Positions 1-10,185 of a stretch of 64,000 nucleotides of DNA are shown in pieces; positions within the stretch are counted from its first letter, which is position 1, and each line of letters opens with the position of its first letter. Under the pieces are notes generated by a model. The model made no database searches and was not told where the DNA came from. It saw only the letters and a program-made list of their open reading frames with translations. This stretch comes from Flabesymbios commensalis (Eukaryota > Annelida > Polychaeta > Terebellida > Flabelligeridae), in contig OZ024915.1 in the NCBI GenBank assembly GCA_964017125.1, forward strand, positions 17,837,273 to 17,901,272, read 5' to 3'. The translations under genes were made by a program, and so were the position numbers.

Positions 1-267
1 GAACGAGTGGGTCAGAGTGCTCGTATGCTCTCTATACATGTTAAAGAGGGAGACAAATGAGGAAACTCAACGAGCTTTTTGTCATTGTCGTAAGCGGCAG
101 GAATTAGGTCACGAGAAGTTTGGAAATAAACGTACCAAAAACGCCCCCCCTGGTCACAATTTACTTAACATAATATGCAAGTTACCATGGTTACATAAAA
201 ACTCCCAAAATAGCGAGAGTGATTCATGTATAACAGTAAATCATGTAGTTGTTTCGCGACTTTGCCC

Positions 268-518
268 TTAACCCTTTCAATACTGAATTTACTATTGCCA
301 TCTTCACCCACTACAAGTCGAGAATTGCTGCCGCAATTTCTCGACTTGTAGTGAATGAAGCTGATTTGATGTGGGTGAAAAATGACGAAAATTGCCATGT
401 ATTGGTAAAACAGTTTCATGGAAAATTTATTCTAAAACCCCTAGTTGTGGGAGAATCAATTCTGTTTTCAGGGATGTAAAATGATGCTTTAATGCATCGT
501 GAGAGCTTAAAAGGTTAA
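268..518 (+). mobile_element. TTAA-5 MITE, complete
   Basis: Starts TTAACCCTTTC and ends AAAAGGTTAA, so it has TTAA target duplications with CC...GG ends as in piggyBac-type elements. A central hairpin has arms CTACAAGTCGAGAATTGC / GCAATTTCTCGACTTGTAG. Non-coding. The other good copy is 17652-17906. Confidence 0.75.
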
Positions 519-842
519 TCCTGTTAATGAAATCTTCTTGATCTACACATTGGTCGAATATAGGCCCTACCTTATATATCTAATCCAATTCAACATAATC
601 TTTCTTGTACAATCAGCATGATCAGTTCAATAAGTTCAAAAAAGAACTCTCTAAATAATCAGGAGAGTTCTGAGAAGAATGTCAAGTGTTTGATACCTTG
701 GCAGATATCAAGCCAAAATGGACATTTAGAGTGCTATAAATTTATAGAGATCGATGTCTTGGCCGTGAGAAAATGTTATGTTCCCTTTATCATGTTTAGG
801 TCATCTACCATGTATAAACTAAACAATTAGTATCATGGTACT
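519..842. other. no recognisable feature
   Basis: A+T-rich non-coding DNA with a short open frame (618-830) that resembles nothing known. Confidence 0.4.
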
Positions 843-1074
843 TTAACCCTTCCACCCCTATAGTCGTTGATAACCCGTTTTATTAGCCGTTCAAATCTCA
901 GTTATTGGGAATGAAATGTGTTTTTAAACAATGAGAGTTGCGAATATTTAGTCACAAATTAAACAAGTATGGGAGATTTTCACCCACTTGAAGTTGTGGG
1001 TCGCAGTAGCGAGAGACAACTTCAAGTGCATGGGTAACAAATTAAATTATTTTGTTTAGCGTTTAAAGGTTTAC
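843..1074 (-). mobile_element. TTAA-2 MITE
   Basis: Reverse copy of the type at 23721-23957: TTAACCCTT end, GTTATTGGGAATGAAATG block, and a hairpin with arms ACTTGAAGTTGTG / CAACTTCAAGT. Moderately diverged. Confidence 0.6.
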
Positions 1075-1728
1075 GACATAAAAGCTAAGTGAGATAATAG
1101 AGCTACAGTAACTATCTGTGATAAAGACGGGGCCCGCCAGTAACGTCATCGCCCAGTTAATACAGTGGTAATTTCGGGTGCAGATTAACCATGTTAACTT
1201 TCTTCGTGACAATATCTGAGCCACGTGTTCTACAAGCGCCATATATGGAATTCACTAGATGTTGGTTATCATCTAAAACGATGGCTAAACGTTACAAAAA
1301 CCCTTAGTCTCTTGGTTTATATAGAAAAAAAATACAGCCTTTTAAGAATTATATAGTTAGATAATGTTTACTGAGCAGTTAAATACACATGACTCTCTTA
1401 TGGTTTTGTACGGTTTCAACATGTTCAATGGCTTAAACTGTTAAACAGTATGCTTTGGACTGAAGCGATTGGGCCTACTTTAACGAACTAGTGACCCGAT
1501 GCTAGGCCACTTTCCAAACTGGCGATTTTCTATAACTATTCAACTAATAGCTAAATGTAAGGTATAATGACCGCCCAAATTAACTATCAAAAGAAATATT
1601 TTCCAACGCCAATTATCGACTCTATTAGATTCTCATTTTGATTGCATTAAACATGCTGAACTGGGCTAATAGTCTAATTTGGTTTCACTATAAGTCATTG
1701 TGAATTATCTGTTATCAACCTATACCCT
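1075..1728. other. no recognisable feature
   Basis: Unique-looking non-coding sequence; no splice-bounded exon was seen. Confidence 0.4.
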
Positions 1729-1791
1729 GCAAAGTCAAAAGGCAATAACTGCTTACTTTTAAATAAGCAGTTACTGCCTTTTGGATTAGCA
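1729..1791. mobile_element. GCAAAG hairpin MITE
   Basis: GCAAAGTCAAAAGGCAATAA and its complement pair over about 28 bp around TTACTTTTAAATAAG. Confidence 0.7.
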
Positions 1792-1808
1792 GAACGGTAT
1801 AATGTAGT

Positions 1809-1917
1809 CCCAGCACACACGAGACGTTGATCAAATGCTGGTTCAATGTTGGGCCACCGTCTACGACGCTGGCCCAACATTGAACCAGCATTGGTTCAAC
1901 GTCTTGTGTTTGCTGGG
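1809..1917. mobile_element. CAGCA foldback MITE
   Basis: An almost complete inverted repeat of about 109 bp. Ends CCCAGCACACACGAG / TTGTGTTTGCTGGG, centre CCACCGTCTACGACGCTGG. No coding capacity. Confidence 0.8.
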
Positions 1918-1952
1918 GTGATAAGTCAGAATTGATATCTGAAGGAGCCTGA

Positions 1953-2060
1953 CCCCGCAGACAAGACGTTGAATAAACGTTGGTTCAACGTTGGTCCACC
2001 GTCTACGACGCTGGACCAACGTTAAACCAACGTTGATTCAACGTTTTGTGTCTGCTGGGG
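1953..2060. mobile_element. CAGCA foldback MITE (CAACGTT type)
   Basis: Same layout as 1809-1917 but with CAACGTT in place of CAACATT in the arms and GCAGACA ends. Confidence 0.8.
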
Positions 2061-2572
2061 AGATATACAGTGTTGAAGCGCTACCTGTTCAGATAGCTGA
2101 CTGGTCGCCTTCAACAATTATCTAGTCTGATATAACGTACGAAGTCCGATGATATAGTTATGCCAGATCAAATAGATCAATTAAAGGCGCACAAGTGTGT
2201 CTGAGTGGGGTAGAAAGGCCATAAATCCAACCACACCTCGCCTGTAAACAACCCTATCTATCTAAAAACAAACTAAAGATGGCGGACCAATGTTGGTTCG
2301 TTGCTGGGCCAGTTCACAAAATGGTTGCACAACATTAAACAACATGAGGTTGAACCCTCGTGGGTGGTGGGCTGATCAATAAAATCACTAAATTGTTGTG
2401 AACTGTTAGGATGTTCTGAGTACAGAAACGGTCCAAACCCAAAGAACGAAGATATCGACTATCGACTCTGGTAATATTTTTTTCTTTATTAGCATTTGTC
2501 TGACCCGATTCTAAAAGAGAAATCGGTTCTAAATTTGTTATTTTGAGAACATGTTTAACTTTTCACCATGTT

Positions 2573-2672
2573 CACGAATCCAATTAATTTTCAATCACTT
2601 GAAGTTGTCGCTACCACGAAACACAATTTCAAGCGACTGAAAATTGAAATTTATTTGTTCAGATTTTTTAAA
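2573..2672 (+). mobile_element. TTAA-1-like hairpin fragment
   Basis: TTTTCAATCACTTGAAGTTG ... CAAGCGACTGAAAATT forms the typical hairpin; the outer parts are lost. Confidence 0.45.
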
Positions 2673-3442
2673 GTGGTCTGTGATACACCACGAACAATAA
2701 GTATGGTATATGTGTATGGTCTAATAAGTATTAGAGAATGTTGAGAATGTTGAAAGTCGCTTCATCATGTTCATAGACATGATAGACACTGTGTGACTTA
2801 AATCCTATTATTTCACCTGCAATCACATTCCCAAATTATGTTTGTTTTCGCCTATGAGTTTACGGGGGCAGAAATCGTTATCACACTATGACAAATAATC
2901 AAACAAGGGTAATAATATTATGGAGTTAGTTTAACCCAATTAATTTAAACTTTCGGTTACATGAAGTTGTGTCTTCAGAAGTCCAAAAATGTGTTGAATT
3001 TGCTAAATTTAAGTTTGAATGTACATGTTTATGATTATCGCTAATCTTATACCAATTTAATTTATAAAAGCTGGCTATATACATGATATATAAGGCTATT
3101 AAAAAACAAAAATGAAGTCGACACAATAGTTGACGCCAGCACTCTAAGGGTTAACAGTACGATAACAGTACAATATAATATTTAATTTTATTTAATTCTC
3201 TGTATATGCTATGTACCCAGATGACGATCAATAAACCATTATTATTGGTCGTGTGTGGGTTATTGTTCCTTTATTCAATTATATTCCTTTGTACAGGTAA
3301 GTTTTCACTGATAACCTGTTATCACTTGGTGTCATCACATGGGCCGGTACCATCTTATGTAAACAGATATGATAAGTATACCTACACAGGGGAGAAGAGC
3401 CGTAACACCGAGTATAGGCTGATAATCTGATAACAGCATGGT

Positions 3443-3596
3443 ACTGCAAAGCCAAAAGGCAGTAAATGCGTACTCAAGAGCAAAGCCAAAAGGCAGTAGC
3501 TGGTGACTCAGAGCAAAGCCAAAAGGCAATAACTGTTCAGAGCAAAGCCAAAAGGCAGTAACGGCTCAATTGAAACGTGAGCCGTTACTGCTTTTT
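3443..3596 (+). repeat. GCAAAG hairpin arm repeated four times
   Basis: Four direct copies of GCAAAGCCAAAAGGCAGTAA in 150 bp; only the last has a partner arm (GAGCCGTTACTGCTTTTTAG). Confidence 0.8.
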
Positions 3597-3731
3597 AGTT
3601 CAATGCGCCGCAATGGCTGCAGGACTGTATGCTCTCCGTGGAGACCAGGGAGTAAAATGTAAAGTCGCTGATAAGTCTTAAGACTTGATATCCATGATAT
3701 CGGACCATAAATCTGCACCTTTACCATTTTT
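3597..3731 (+). mobile_element. SINE-1 3' fragment
   Basis: Contains TTCAATGCGCCGCAATGGCT through to CATAAATCTGCACCTTTACC, matching the last 135 bases of SINE-1. It directly follows the GCAAAG hairpin block. Confidence 0.7.
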
Positions 3732-3898
3732 ACCAGTTTACAATGCAGGCTTAAACTAATCGGTCCTATAATTTACTTAGAGCAAAATACTTGTTTAGTT
3801 TATATCCAAAATGAATGATTAAGTACAGTGTTTTCTTTGCGTCGCAATTAGCACAATTGTAGAGACATTACAACACAAAAGCCTTCAAATTAGACTAC

Positions 3899-3934
3899 AT
3901 CATCAACATCATCATCATCATCATCATCATCATA
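3899..3934. repeat. (CAT)n microsatellite
   Basis: Twelve trinucleotide units with one interruption. Confidence 0.9.
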
Positions 3935-5014
3935 CCCTATTCAAATTCAAAATAGTTTTCAGATGCTCATTTTTACCTGACATTAGCCTAGTGACGCTCT
4001 AGATGAGCAATCCGAGCAGCAACATGGGAATTACAACATACCCCAATACTTTGAACAATTTGAAGCAATGTAATGCCAGAGAAAAAAACTAAGCCACTGC
4101 TAAAATCATCATAAGCCCTAATACATACCTGAAGTTTCAGGATAGTTTGGAGAATTTTTTTATGAAGAAACCACGATATTATTCGCAATCCATTGCCATA
4201 GCATAATAACCTTGTCTTGTTTTAATTAGAATGTCAATAAATAAACGACCCAAGGGTGTTTTCTGCAGAGAAACGGGTGTTAACCTGAGAAAGGGAGGGA
4301 CGAGTGTGCCATGTGGTTATAGAAATCTTCATCCGTTAATAAACCAACCATCACTACAGCGACTAAACATTCTAAACGCTAGAAAAGCATGTAAATTACG
4401 TCGCCCATCACTACAGCGATTCACAGCTCGAAAAGGATGTAAATTACTTCGAGCAATCATAATACAGTTTCAAGAATCAGGGGCTTTCCAGTAGCATTTT
4501 TCTTTATTTTAAAGGCGAATTTCAAAATGGTGCCCTAGTATTCGAAGTGTTGTATGTGAACACGTAACACTTTAACTACTAGGGCACAAAATGTAATACC
4601 AGATCCAATAAAATGATTCCATTGTATGAATATGAATCAAGAAAAACTCGTAGCAGAGATCATTGATCAGTGTTGATATATGTATAACCTCTGGCATGGT
4701 TCACGTCTTGGTTTCCAGATTACACGTCCAAATTTCAAACACTGTCAAATGTCAACCATAATTCTTGTTTGGTTGAGCAGATTCTCAAACTGATTAATTC
4801 GGTCTCCGCACCGAAATGGTTAAATACACAGTATATGTTCACCTCACAAAGCATGAGATGTCAGAACCGGTTAATGACATGATTAAAACCCATCTGGTAA
4901 ACAGGTAAATGAGCTCGTCAAATTTCGCACACACTCTAAGTTCTGTTTCGCCACTGCGATCCACAACGTGACGCGTACAAAAAAGTATAATAGAGCTAAT
5001 TTATGTTTTGATGA

Positions 5015-5127
5015 TACCCAGCAAACACGATACATTGAGCCAATGCTGGGCTGATGTTGGGCCAGCGTCGTAGACGATGGGCCAACATCAGCCCAGCATT
5101 GGCTCAATGGATCGTGTTTGCCGGGTA
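5015..5127. mobile_element. CAGCA foldback MITE with TA duplication
   Basis: TACCCAGCAAACACGATAC ... ATCGTGTTTGCCGGGTA; the flanking TA on both sides suggests a TA target, as in Tc1/mariner-like elements. Confidence 0.8.
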
Positions 5128-5295
5128 GCCATTTTTTAGATTCAATGAGATCCACAACCTCAAGCATGTCCAGTGGATTAGAATCAGAGAAAAGACACTG
5201 CCAATATACATGATTTAATCAAGGAGTCTATCCCTATACATTCCTTGATATAATATATACAATATAGTTGTAGATCGAGAAACAATTTGAAAAAA

Positions 5296-5384
5296 CACGA
5301 GACCTTCACCCAATGTTGGTTTAATGTTGGGCCATGTTGGAGGAACATTAAACTAACATTGGGTCAACATCAGATGTTCACTGT
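5296..5384. mobile_element. CAGCA foldback MITE, degraded
   Basis: ACCCAATGTTGGTTTAATGT and its complement around GGGCCATGTTGG; the outer ends are decayed. Confidence 0.55.
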
Positions 5385-5449
5385 GGCTTCATTCATACAA
5401 GCTGTGTATTAAAATCACAACTTACCTTCAAAAAAAAGTTGGAAAGATG

Positions 5450-5990
5450 TAAAAATGTTGCAGGAGGCTGCGCCCAGGTATCCTATGGATTGGGAGGTAT
5501 CCGTGTGTGTTGTGAGACTGGATTATAACCGTCTGACGCCGAGTTCGCTGTTGTTACTGGGTCTTATCACGGGCGCCGTAAAACGCCTCAAGTGGGCGAT
5601 ATTACGCTGTTTTTCGTCAGACATGTCATGTGTAGACAGTGGGGGCGCGGACGAAGCGAGTGCTTGTATTCCACGATGTCTTGTATAATAATGAGCGTAT
5701 GTCGCGCTGTCACGTTCACCAGGCCTTGTTCACCCACCTGAGTTCTAACACCTTCACTCTCGCCGCGCGTTCCGCTCTCACTCTCGGCCGTGAACAGATT
5801 CTGACATCAATTGATTCACGCCTGCCCTGGTCACGACGAGGTACTCAATGGCGACGCGCGCGCTCCCTGTCAGTCTGTCACGGCGGCGCCTCACACTTCA
5901 CTCTGAATGAAAACATTTGCCGACGTTGCACTGGAACTGCAAGGGACGTTGTCGACCCACATCATAATCTGGGCGCATTGTCTAGATCAC
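5450..5990. promoter_or_regulatory. CpG-rich patch, possible promoter or first exon
   Basis: Markedly richer in G+C and CpG than the surrounding DNA (GCGGCGCC, CGCGCGCTCC and similar). A plus-strand frame of 162 codons (5639-6127) and a short minus-strand frame (MSDEKQRNIAHL...) cross it, but neither resembles a known protein. Such a patch in an A+T-rich invertebrate genome can mark a promoter; direction is not determined. Confidence 0.3.
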
Positions 5991-6183
5991 TATTGATTGT
6001 GCTGTATCGGTGTCTATGTAGATATAAGTCAATGATTATACATAGGCTACAGTATATAGGCATACACCCTGCATGGTATATGTTTGTATACGCTTTATTA
6101 TATAGAATACAGCTGTCAAATGAATAGTGTTCATTTGAAAGGAATTTGAATCATGTACAACACGATCGTACCACACTGCTCTG

Positions 6184-6243
6184 GAAAGCCAAAAGGCAGT
6201 ATCTGCTTACTTGTAAAGCAAGCAGACACTTTTTACTTTGCAC
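6184..6243. mobile_element. GCAAAG hairpin MITE
   Basis: GAAAGCCAAAAGGCAGTATC ... AGCAGACACTTTTTACTTTG. Confidence 0.6.
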
Positions 6244-6264
6244 ACACAGCTCAACATGGATTTT

Positions 6265-6570
6265 TTCATTCATATCAAGCTGGCAATTTTCTTACACCAT
6301 TGCCGGTTTGAAATGACTGAAAAAAGAATAACTTTTACCATTTAGAAACTAAAATTCATTTCATGCTTGAATTGTTCATTATCCTGATTATAGACACCCA
6401 GATTTCATCCATTTAAAGCTAGAATTGCAAACGCAAATCGCCAGTTTCAAATGAATGAACGAATTACATCTTGCTTGGTGTAGAAATATTTTTTTTTTTA
6501 GTCATTGCAAGCTGGCATTTCTGATGAAATTGCCAGGTTGAAATTGTTGAAAAACTAAATTTCTGCTCTG
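6265..6570. mobile_element. three degraded GCTGGAATTGC-type hairpins
   Basis: AAGCTGGCAATTTTC, AAAGCTAGAATTGCAAACG and GCAAGCTGGCATTTCTG with their partners recall the TTAA-4 hairpin; element ends are not recognisable. Confidence 0.35.
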
Positions 6571-6639
6571 ACGGCTCTGTGCTGCACTGTGTATGATTAA
6601 AACTCCCTTCAAAGGAGCGGTTCACCAAAGGAACACCCT

Positions 6640-6755
6640 GGGCCCGTATTCTCATACAAGTTACGATATATCGTAGGCATCTGATTGGTCGAGATGGCCA
6701 TCTCGACCAATCAGATGCCTACGATATATCGTAACTTGTACGAGAATACGGGCCC
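6640..6755. mobile_element. 116-bp near-perfect palindrome (GGGCCC family)
   Basis: GGGCCCGTATTCTCATACAA ... TTGTACGAGAATACGGGCCC; 57 of 58 base pairs match around the centre TGGCCA at 6695-6700, with no spacer. The copies at 49252-49367 and 53930-54035 share the inner 40 bp of each arm. Confidence 0.85.
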
Positions 6756-6961
6756 TGTTAATTTGACAGCTCGTGCTGTATTCTATTCATCCCCATAGAC
6801 CGTCACCATAGAGCGTTATGTCATGCTACTTCTTTAGTTTGATTTTCCCATATTCTGCGGTTGATGACAGGCGCGGTGACACGGTGGACGAGGGGGGTGG
6901 GGGGTGACGCTGTCATAAGCTGCAGGTTTTGTGACAACACGCGGCGCCGTCACTCACTCAC

Positions 6962-6986
6962 CCAGGTCCCTGAAGCCATATGTAAT
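6962..6986 (-). CDS. candidate 25-nt microexon
   Basis: On the minus strand a strong acceptor (TGTTTATTTTTTCAG) and a strong donor (CTGG|GTGAGTGAG) bracket 25 nt that can read ITYGFRDL. No partner exons were recognised. Splice-site strength is the only evidence. Confidence 0.25.
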
Positions 6987-7008
6987 CTGAAAAAATAAAC
7001 AGCTTGTA

Positions 7009-7105
7009 TTAACCCTTACAGCACTGGAATATTGTTGTATAAACCATGGAAACCAAAGGGGTTTTTTCATTTTGAAATCATCATAAAAGTCTTAATCATG
7101 ATAGA
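7009..7105 (+). mobile_element. TTAA-3 MITE, left part only
   Basis: TTAACCCTTACAGCACTGG, then AAACCATGGAAACCAAAGGG, as in the complete element at 16457-16702; the hairpin half is missing. Confidence 0.55.
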
Positions 7106-7404
7106 TATATGTCTCCCGCACCAAAACCAGAGATGAAATAACTGCTACTATTATAAATAGTAATAAATAGCAAAAAAGACACTCTGGAAAACCAAAAGTA
7201 GGCCCTATACATACAAGCTGAAATAACTAGAGTATATTTGTTATGTACAAACACAATATGTATTAATAAGTATGTATTAAAACAATATAATGACATCTTA
7301 TTAATAACGATAGCAGCAATCGTTATTAATATATGTGTGGTTTTTCCGGATAAAAATGTACGTAATAACGACAGAAATGACGGATGATAAAATAATAATG
7401 TGTA

Positions 7405-7583
7405 TTAACCCTTTGACTTCCAGGCCGGGGTTCATGCCAGGATCCAGATATACTGGTGTACGAGTTCTATTTTTCGTCATTTGAAGCTGGAATTGCTAAC
7501 GCAATTTCCAGCTTCAAATGACGTTACGTTCAATGACGAATGACGACGGAAATTTCCGTCATGTATTGTAGTGAAAAGGTTAA
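7405..7583 (+). mobile_element. TTAA-4 MITE, shorter form
   Basis: TTAACCCTTTGACTTCCAGG ... GTGAAAAGGTTAA with hairpin CATTTGAAGCTGGAATTGC and its complement. It lacks about 50 bp present at 29388-29618. Confidence 0.75.
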
Positions 7584-7625
7584 AGATAATCATATATTTA
7601 ATATAGGGCCTATATTTATGCATAT

Positions 7626-7896
7626 TTAACTCTTTCAGTGTTGGGAGGGATGTTAGACGCCAGAATCTGACAGAATTAGATGAATTTCGCGTCACTCGTC
7701 GCGTCACTCGTCGCGTGCATATTTTTGCGCTCGCGTTCGGTTGGAGGTTTTGCTCTATAATTAGCCCTTTCTGCTTCATTTGAATACCTATGTTATAGGT
7801 CTACGGCCATTAAAATGTTTAATTCTTTCAGAGCGGGGATCAACTTTAGACGTCAGAATCTGACGTCTAAAGTCGTTCCCCGCGCTGAAAGGGTTA
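7626..7896 (+). mobile_element. TTAA-3 MITE, composite
   Basis: The right part carries the GACGTCAGAATCTGACGTC hairpin ending GCTGAAAGGGTTAT. The left part holds a second, broken hairpin arm near 7640-7680, so two copies may be fused. Confidence 0.55.
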
Positions 7897-7998
7897 TAGG
7901 GGGTAGCCACTCACCATCCCGAATACGCGCAATCAGACCGATACATATTACGAAGTATAGTAAAGATAACCCCAGACGCCGGCCCGCATCAGTGTATT

Positions 7999-8067
7999 GC
8001 TCTAAAAGTCGAAAAGCAGTAACTGCGCACTTGAAAAGTAAGCAGTTACTGCCCTTTCGGCTTTGCA
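7999..8067. mobile_element. GCAAAG hairpin MITE
   Basis: CTAAAAGTCGAAAAGCAGTA ... CAGTTACTGCCCTTTCGGC. Confidence 0.65.
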
Positions 8068-8109
8068 CGACAGTGTACATGGATGTATTCGAGGACCCCA
8101 ATCATTGTC

Positions 8110-8348
8110 TTAATCCGCCAAATTATTCAATCTGAATTTTCAATCACTTGAAGTTGTGTCTCGCTGACGCGATCCACAACTTCAAGCGAGTGAAAATTAT
8201 TCAGATTTGACAAAATGGAGGTCAACTCTTTTCAAATCATGCCGATTGATGTCACATTATGGCTTTAACATGCTTAAAAGGCGCTACTGAATGTGGTAAT
8301 AATTGGTGAAAAACCCAGTATATTCGGCACCGGCGGTTAAAGGGTTAA
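8110..8348 (-). mobile_element. TTAA-1 MITE
   Basis: Ends TTAATCCGCCAAATTATTC and GGCACCGGCGGTTAAAGGGT. The hairpin arms ACTTGAAGTTGTG / CACAACTTCAAG enclose TCTCGCTGACGCGATC. Non-coding. Confidence 0.75.
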
Positions 8349-8398
8349 GCCGTTGTTATCGTTTCACGAGAAAGAGTTGTCCCCTTTATAATAATTTT

Positions 8399-8610
8399 TT
8401 TTAACCCTTAGGGGACTAAATTATTTTGACAAATAAGCTACTATGGGTACCGAAAAGTTAGTAATTTTGAAAATGCTATTAATGTCTTAGTCAGCTCTTT
8501 TTGCTTGGTATGAATTTAATTATTTTACGAGGCTATTAGGCCTATTGCTATGACTAATTTTGTTTAATTCTTTCAGTGCAGGAATCGATTTTTGACGTCA
8601 GATTCAGATT
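8399..8610 (+). mobile_element. TTAA-3 MITE, degraded
   Basis: TTAACCCTTAGGGGACTAAA, TAATGTCTTAGTCAGCTC and the start of the GACGTCAGATTC hairpin are visible. Confidence 0.45.
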
Positions 8611-8666
8611 TAGGTCCAACCGTTAAAATTACAAAAATCTAAGACCTCGTGGTTTCTTTGTGTGGT

Positions 8667-8753
8667 ACAAATGTTGGTTTGATGTTGGGCCAGCGTCGCA
8701 GACGGTGGGTCAACATCAAAGCAACATCGGGTTAACGTCTCGTGTTTGCTGGG
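8667..8753. mobile_element. CAGCA foldback MITE, left end missing
   Basis: GGGCCAGCGTCGCAGACGG centre and CTCGTGTTTGCTGGG right end. Confidence 0.7.
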
Positions 8754-9029
8754 TACTGCAGTACAAATGCATTATAATAGACACATTCAATTTCAACAGT
8801 CAGACAGAAGCCCGGCGATGTAACAATTAGGTTTATATACTCTTCTCGTACAAATTTAAGATATCTTCTAGGTGCAGATTCCCATGTGAAGTGATGATCC
8901 CACGTATGAGACTTTTGATACGTTTATAGTATGGTATATCCTGGACTGCTCACGCTGCTCCAATAAATCTAAAATCCGATGACTGATTTACTGATGTGAG
9001 TCCGCAGTAGCCGTCGACGCGCCCACACC

Positions 9030-9415
9030 GTAAAAGGTCGTGAATTGTTGTATTCGTTTGACCCGAAAAAAATCAACGTTTTTTCAACATGGCGGTGACT
9101 GAGAGCGATCTCGACTCCAGGGTCCGGAAAATGGCCATAACTTTTTAATGACTGTGCGGAAAATGAGATAAGCATGCGATCGTGTAGCTGAAATATTACT
9201 GATTCGAATAAACTTTTTTTCGAGGCCAAATCTTTAGATACGACCGTCCCACGATGTTGTACGGGCGCAATTTGGGGCTGAAACCTTCACTTTCAAATTC
9301 TGTTTCAGCCACTATGGGGGTAAATCTGCAGCAGAGATCTCGCTCGAAAAAGGTTATTGGAGGTTTTTTACTGCACGGTACAGCAACCAACACTTAATAT
9401 TCAGCCAATGGGAAA
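9030..9415 (-). mobile_element. non-coding repeat with CAACATGGCGG end
   Basis: Reverse copy of 14065-14405: shared ATCAACGTTTTTTCAACATG, GAGCGATCTCGACTCCAGG, CACGATGTTGTACGGG and TCAGCCAATGG blocks. Probably a diverged DNA transposon remnant. Confidence 0.5.
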
Positions 9416-9419
9416 TCAA

Positions 9420-9475
9420 AGTTTGCCAGCGTCTTCGACGCTGGTTCAACATTGAGCCAACACTGGCTCAATATA
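9420..9475. mobile_element. CAGCA foldback MITE fragment
   Basis: CCAGCGTCTTCGACGCTGG centre with one arm (CAACACTGGCTCAATAT). Confidence 0.5.
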
Positions 9476-9544
9476 TTAAGCTCAGTTTTGAAATAAAGAA
9501 GGGGATGGTCACATACTACACGTAAATGTACGAAACTAATGTTA

Positions 9545-9705
9545 TCCCACAACTTAACGTGTGTAAAAATTACCCGTATTTTTCAGCTTGAGACCAAACA
9601 TTTGCAAATCTGCATGTTCAAACACATTTTTCATTCCCAATAACTTTGATTTAAACGGCTAAAAAATGATTAAAAAGTAGTTGTGCTTAGCGGTTGAAAC
9701 GTTTA
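9545..9705 (+). mobile_element. TTAA-2 MITE fragment
   Basis: Retains TTGAGACCAAACATTTGC and CATTCCCAATAACTTTGATT of the TTAA-2 right half; no hairpin. Confidence 0.5.
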
Positions 9706-9707
9706 CA

Positions 9708-9957
9708 ACGCAGGGATCGACCTTAGACGTCAGATCTAGAATTTGACGTCTGTAGACGTCATATTATGACATCTAACATGCCTAAAGTCGATCCCCCCAC
9801 TGGAAGAATTAAAAATGCATAATGGCTGTAGACCTATCTAACATAGGTATTCAAATAAAGCGGAACGAGCCAACTGAGACATTTATGATAATTTCAAATT
9901 GAAAAAACAACTTTGTTCTCTTTATTCATGCAAAATATCTCAGCGATTTAAGGGTGA
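9708..9957 (-). mobile_element. TTAA-3 MITE
   Basis: Reverse copy with a hairpin around ATTTGACGTCTGTAGACGTC and the CTAACATAGGTATTCAAATA block. Confidence 0.6.
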
Positions 9958-10052
9958 AGAATTAAACGGAGATTTTTTCTGTTTCATTTATTTCACTGAA
10001 CAACACATCATTTTTATGATGATCCAGAGAGATGAGTTTAATATGTTTTCAG

Positions 10053-10121
10053 TGTGTCTGGATACCATGGATACAGAGATGGATACCATGAATACAGACA
10101 TGGAAGGCACGCTCCTCATCA
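10053..10121 (+). CDS. candidate 69-nt exon
   Basis: Bounded by ATATGTTTTCAG and A|GTGAGTG. It enters and leaves in phase 1 (2+66+1 nt) and encodes CLDTMDTEMDTMNTD... with a short internal repeat of about 18 nt. No family is recognised. The MITE triplication starts 65 bases downstream, so if real this exon lies beside rearranged DNA. Confidence 0.3.
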
Positions 10122-10185
10122 GTGAGTGTTTACACAGATCCCGTCCTGTCCACACCACTAGATCCCGGCGCGTGATCCGCGCCGA

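Larger units (their letters stand above)
2061..5014. other. mostly unassigned, with small repeats noted separately
   Basis: Holds a degraded CAGCA piece at 2280-2340, the hairpin at 2573, the GCAAAG block, a SINE-1 fragment and the CAT repeat. Between them I see no gene. A frame at 4231-4494 contains a short internal repeat (CATCACTACAGCGA, twice) but resembles no protein. Confidence 0.4.

Noticed and set aside
5639-6127. 162-codon frame in the CpG-rich patch as a gene
   Set aside because: No recognisable domain; low stop density is expected in G+C-rich DNA; kept only as a possible promoter region.
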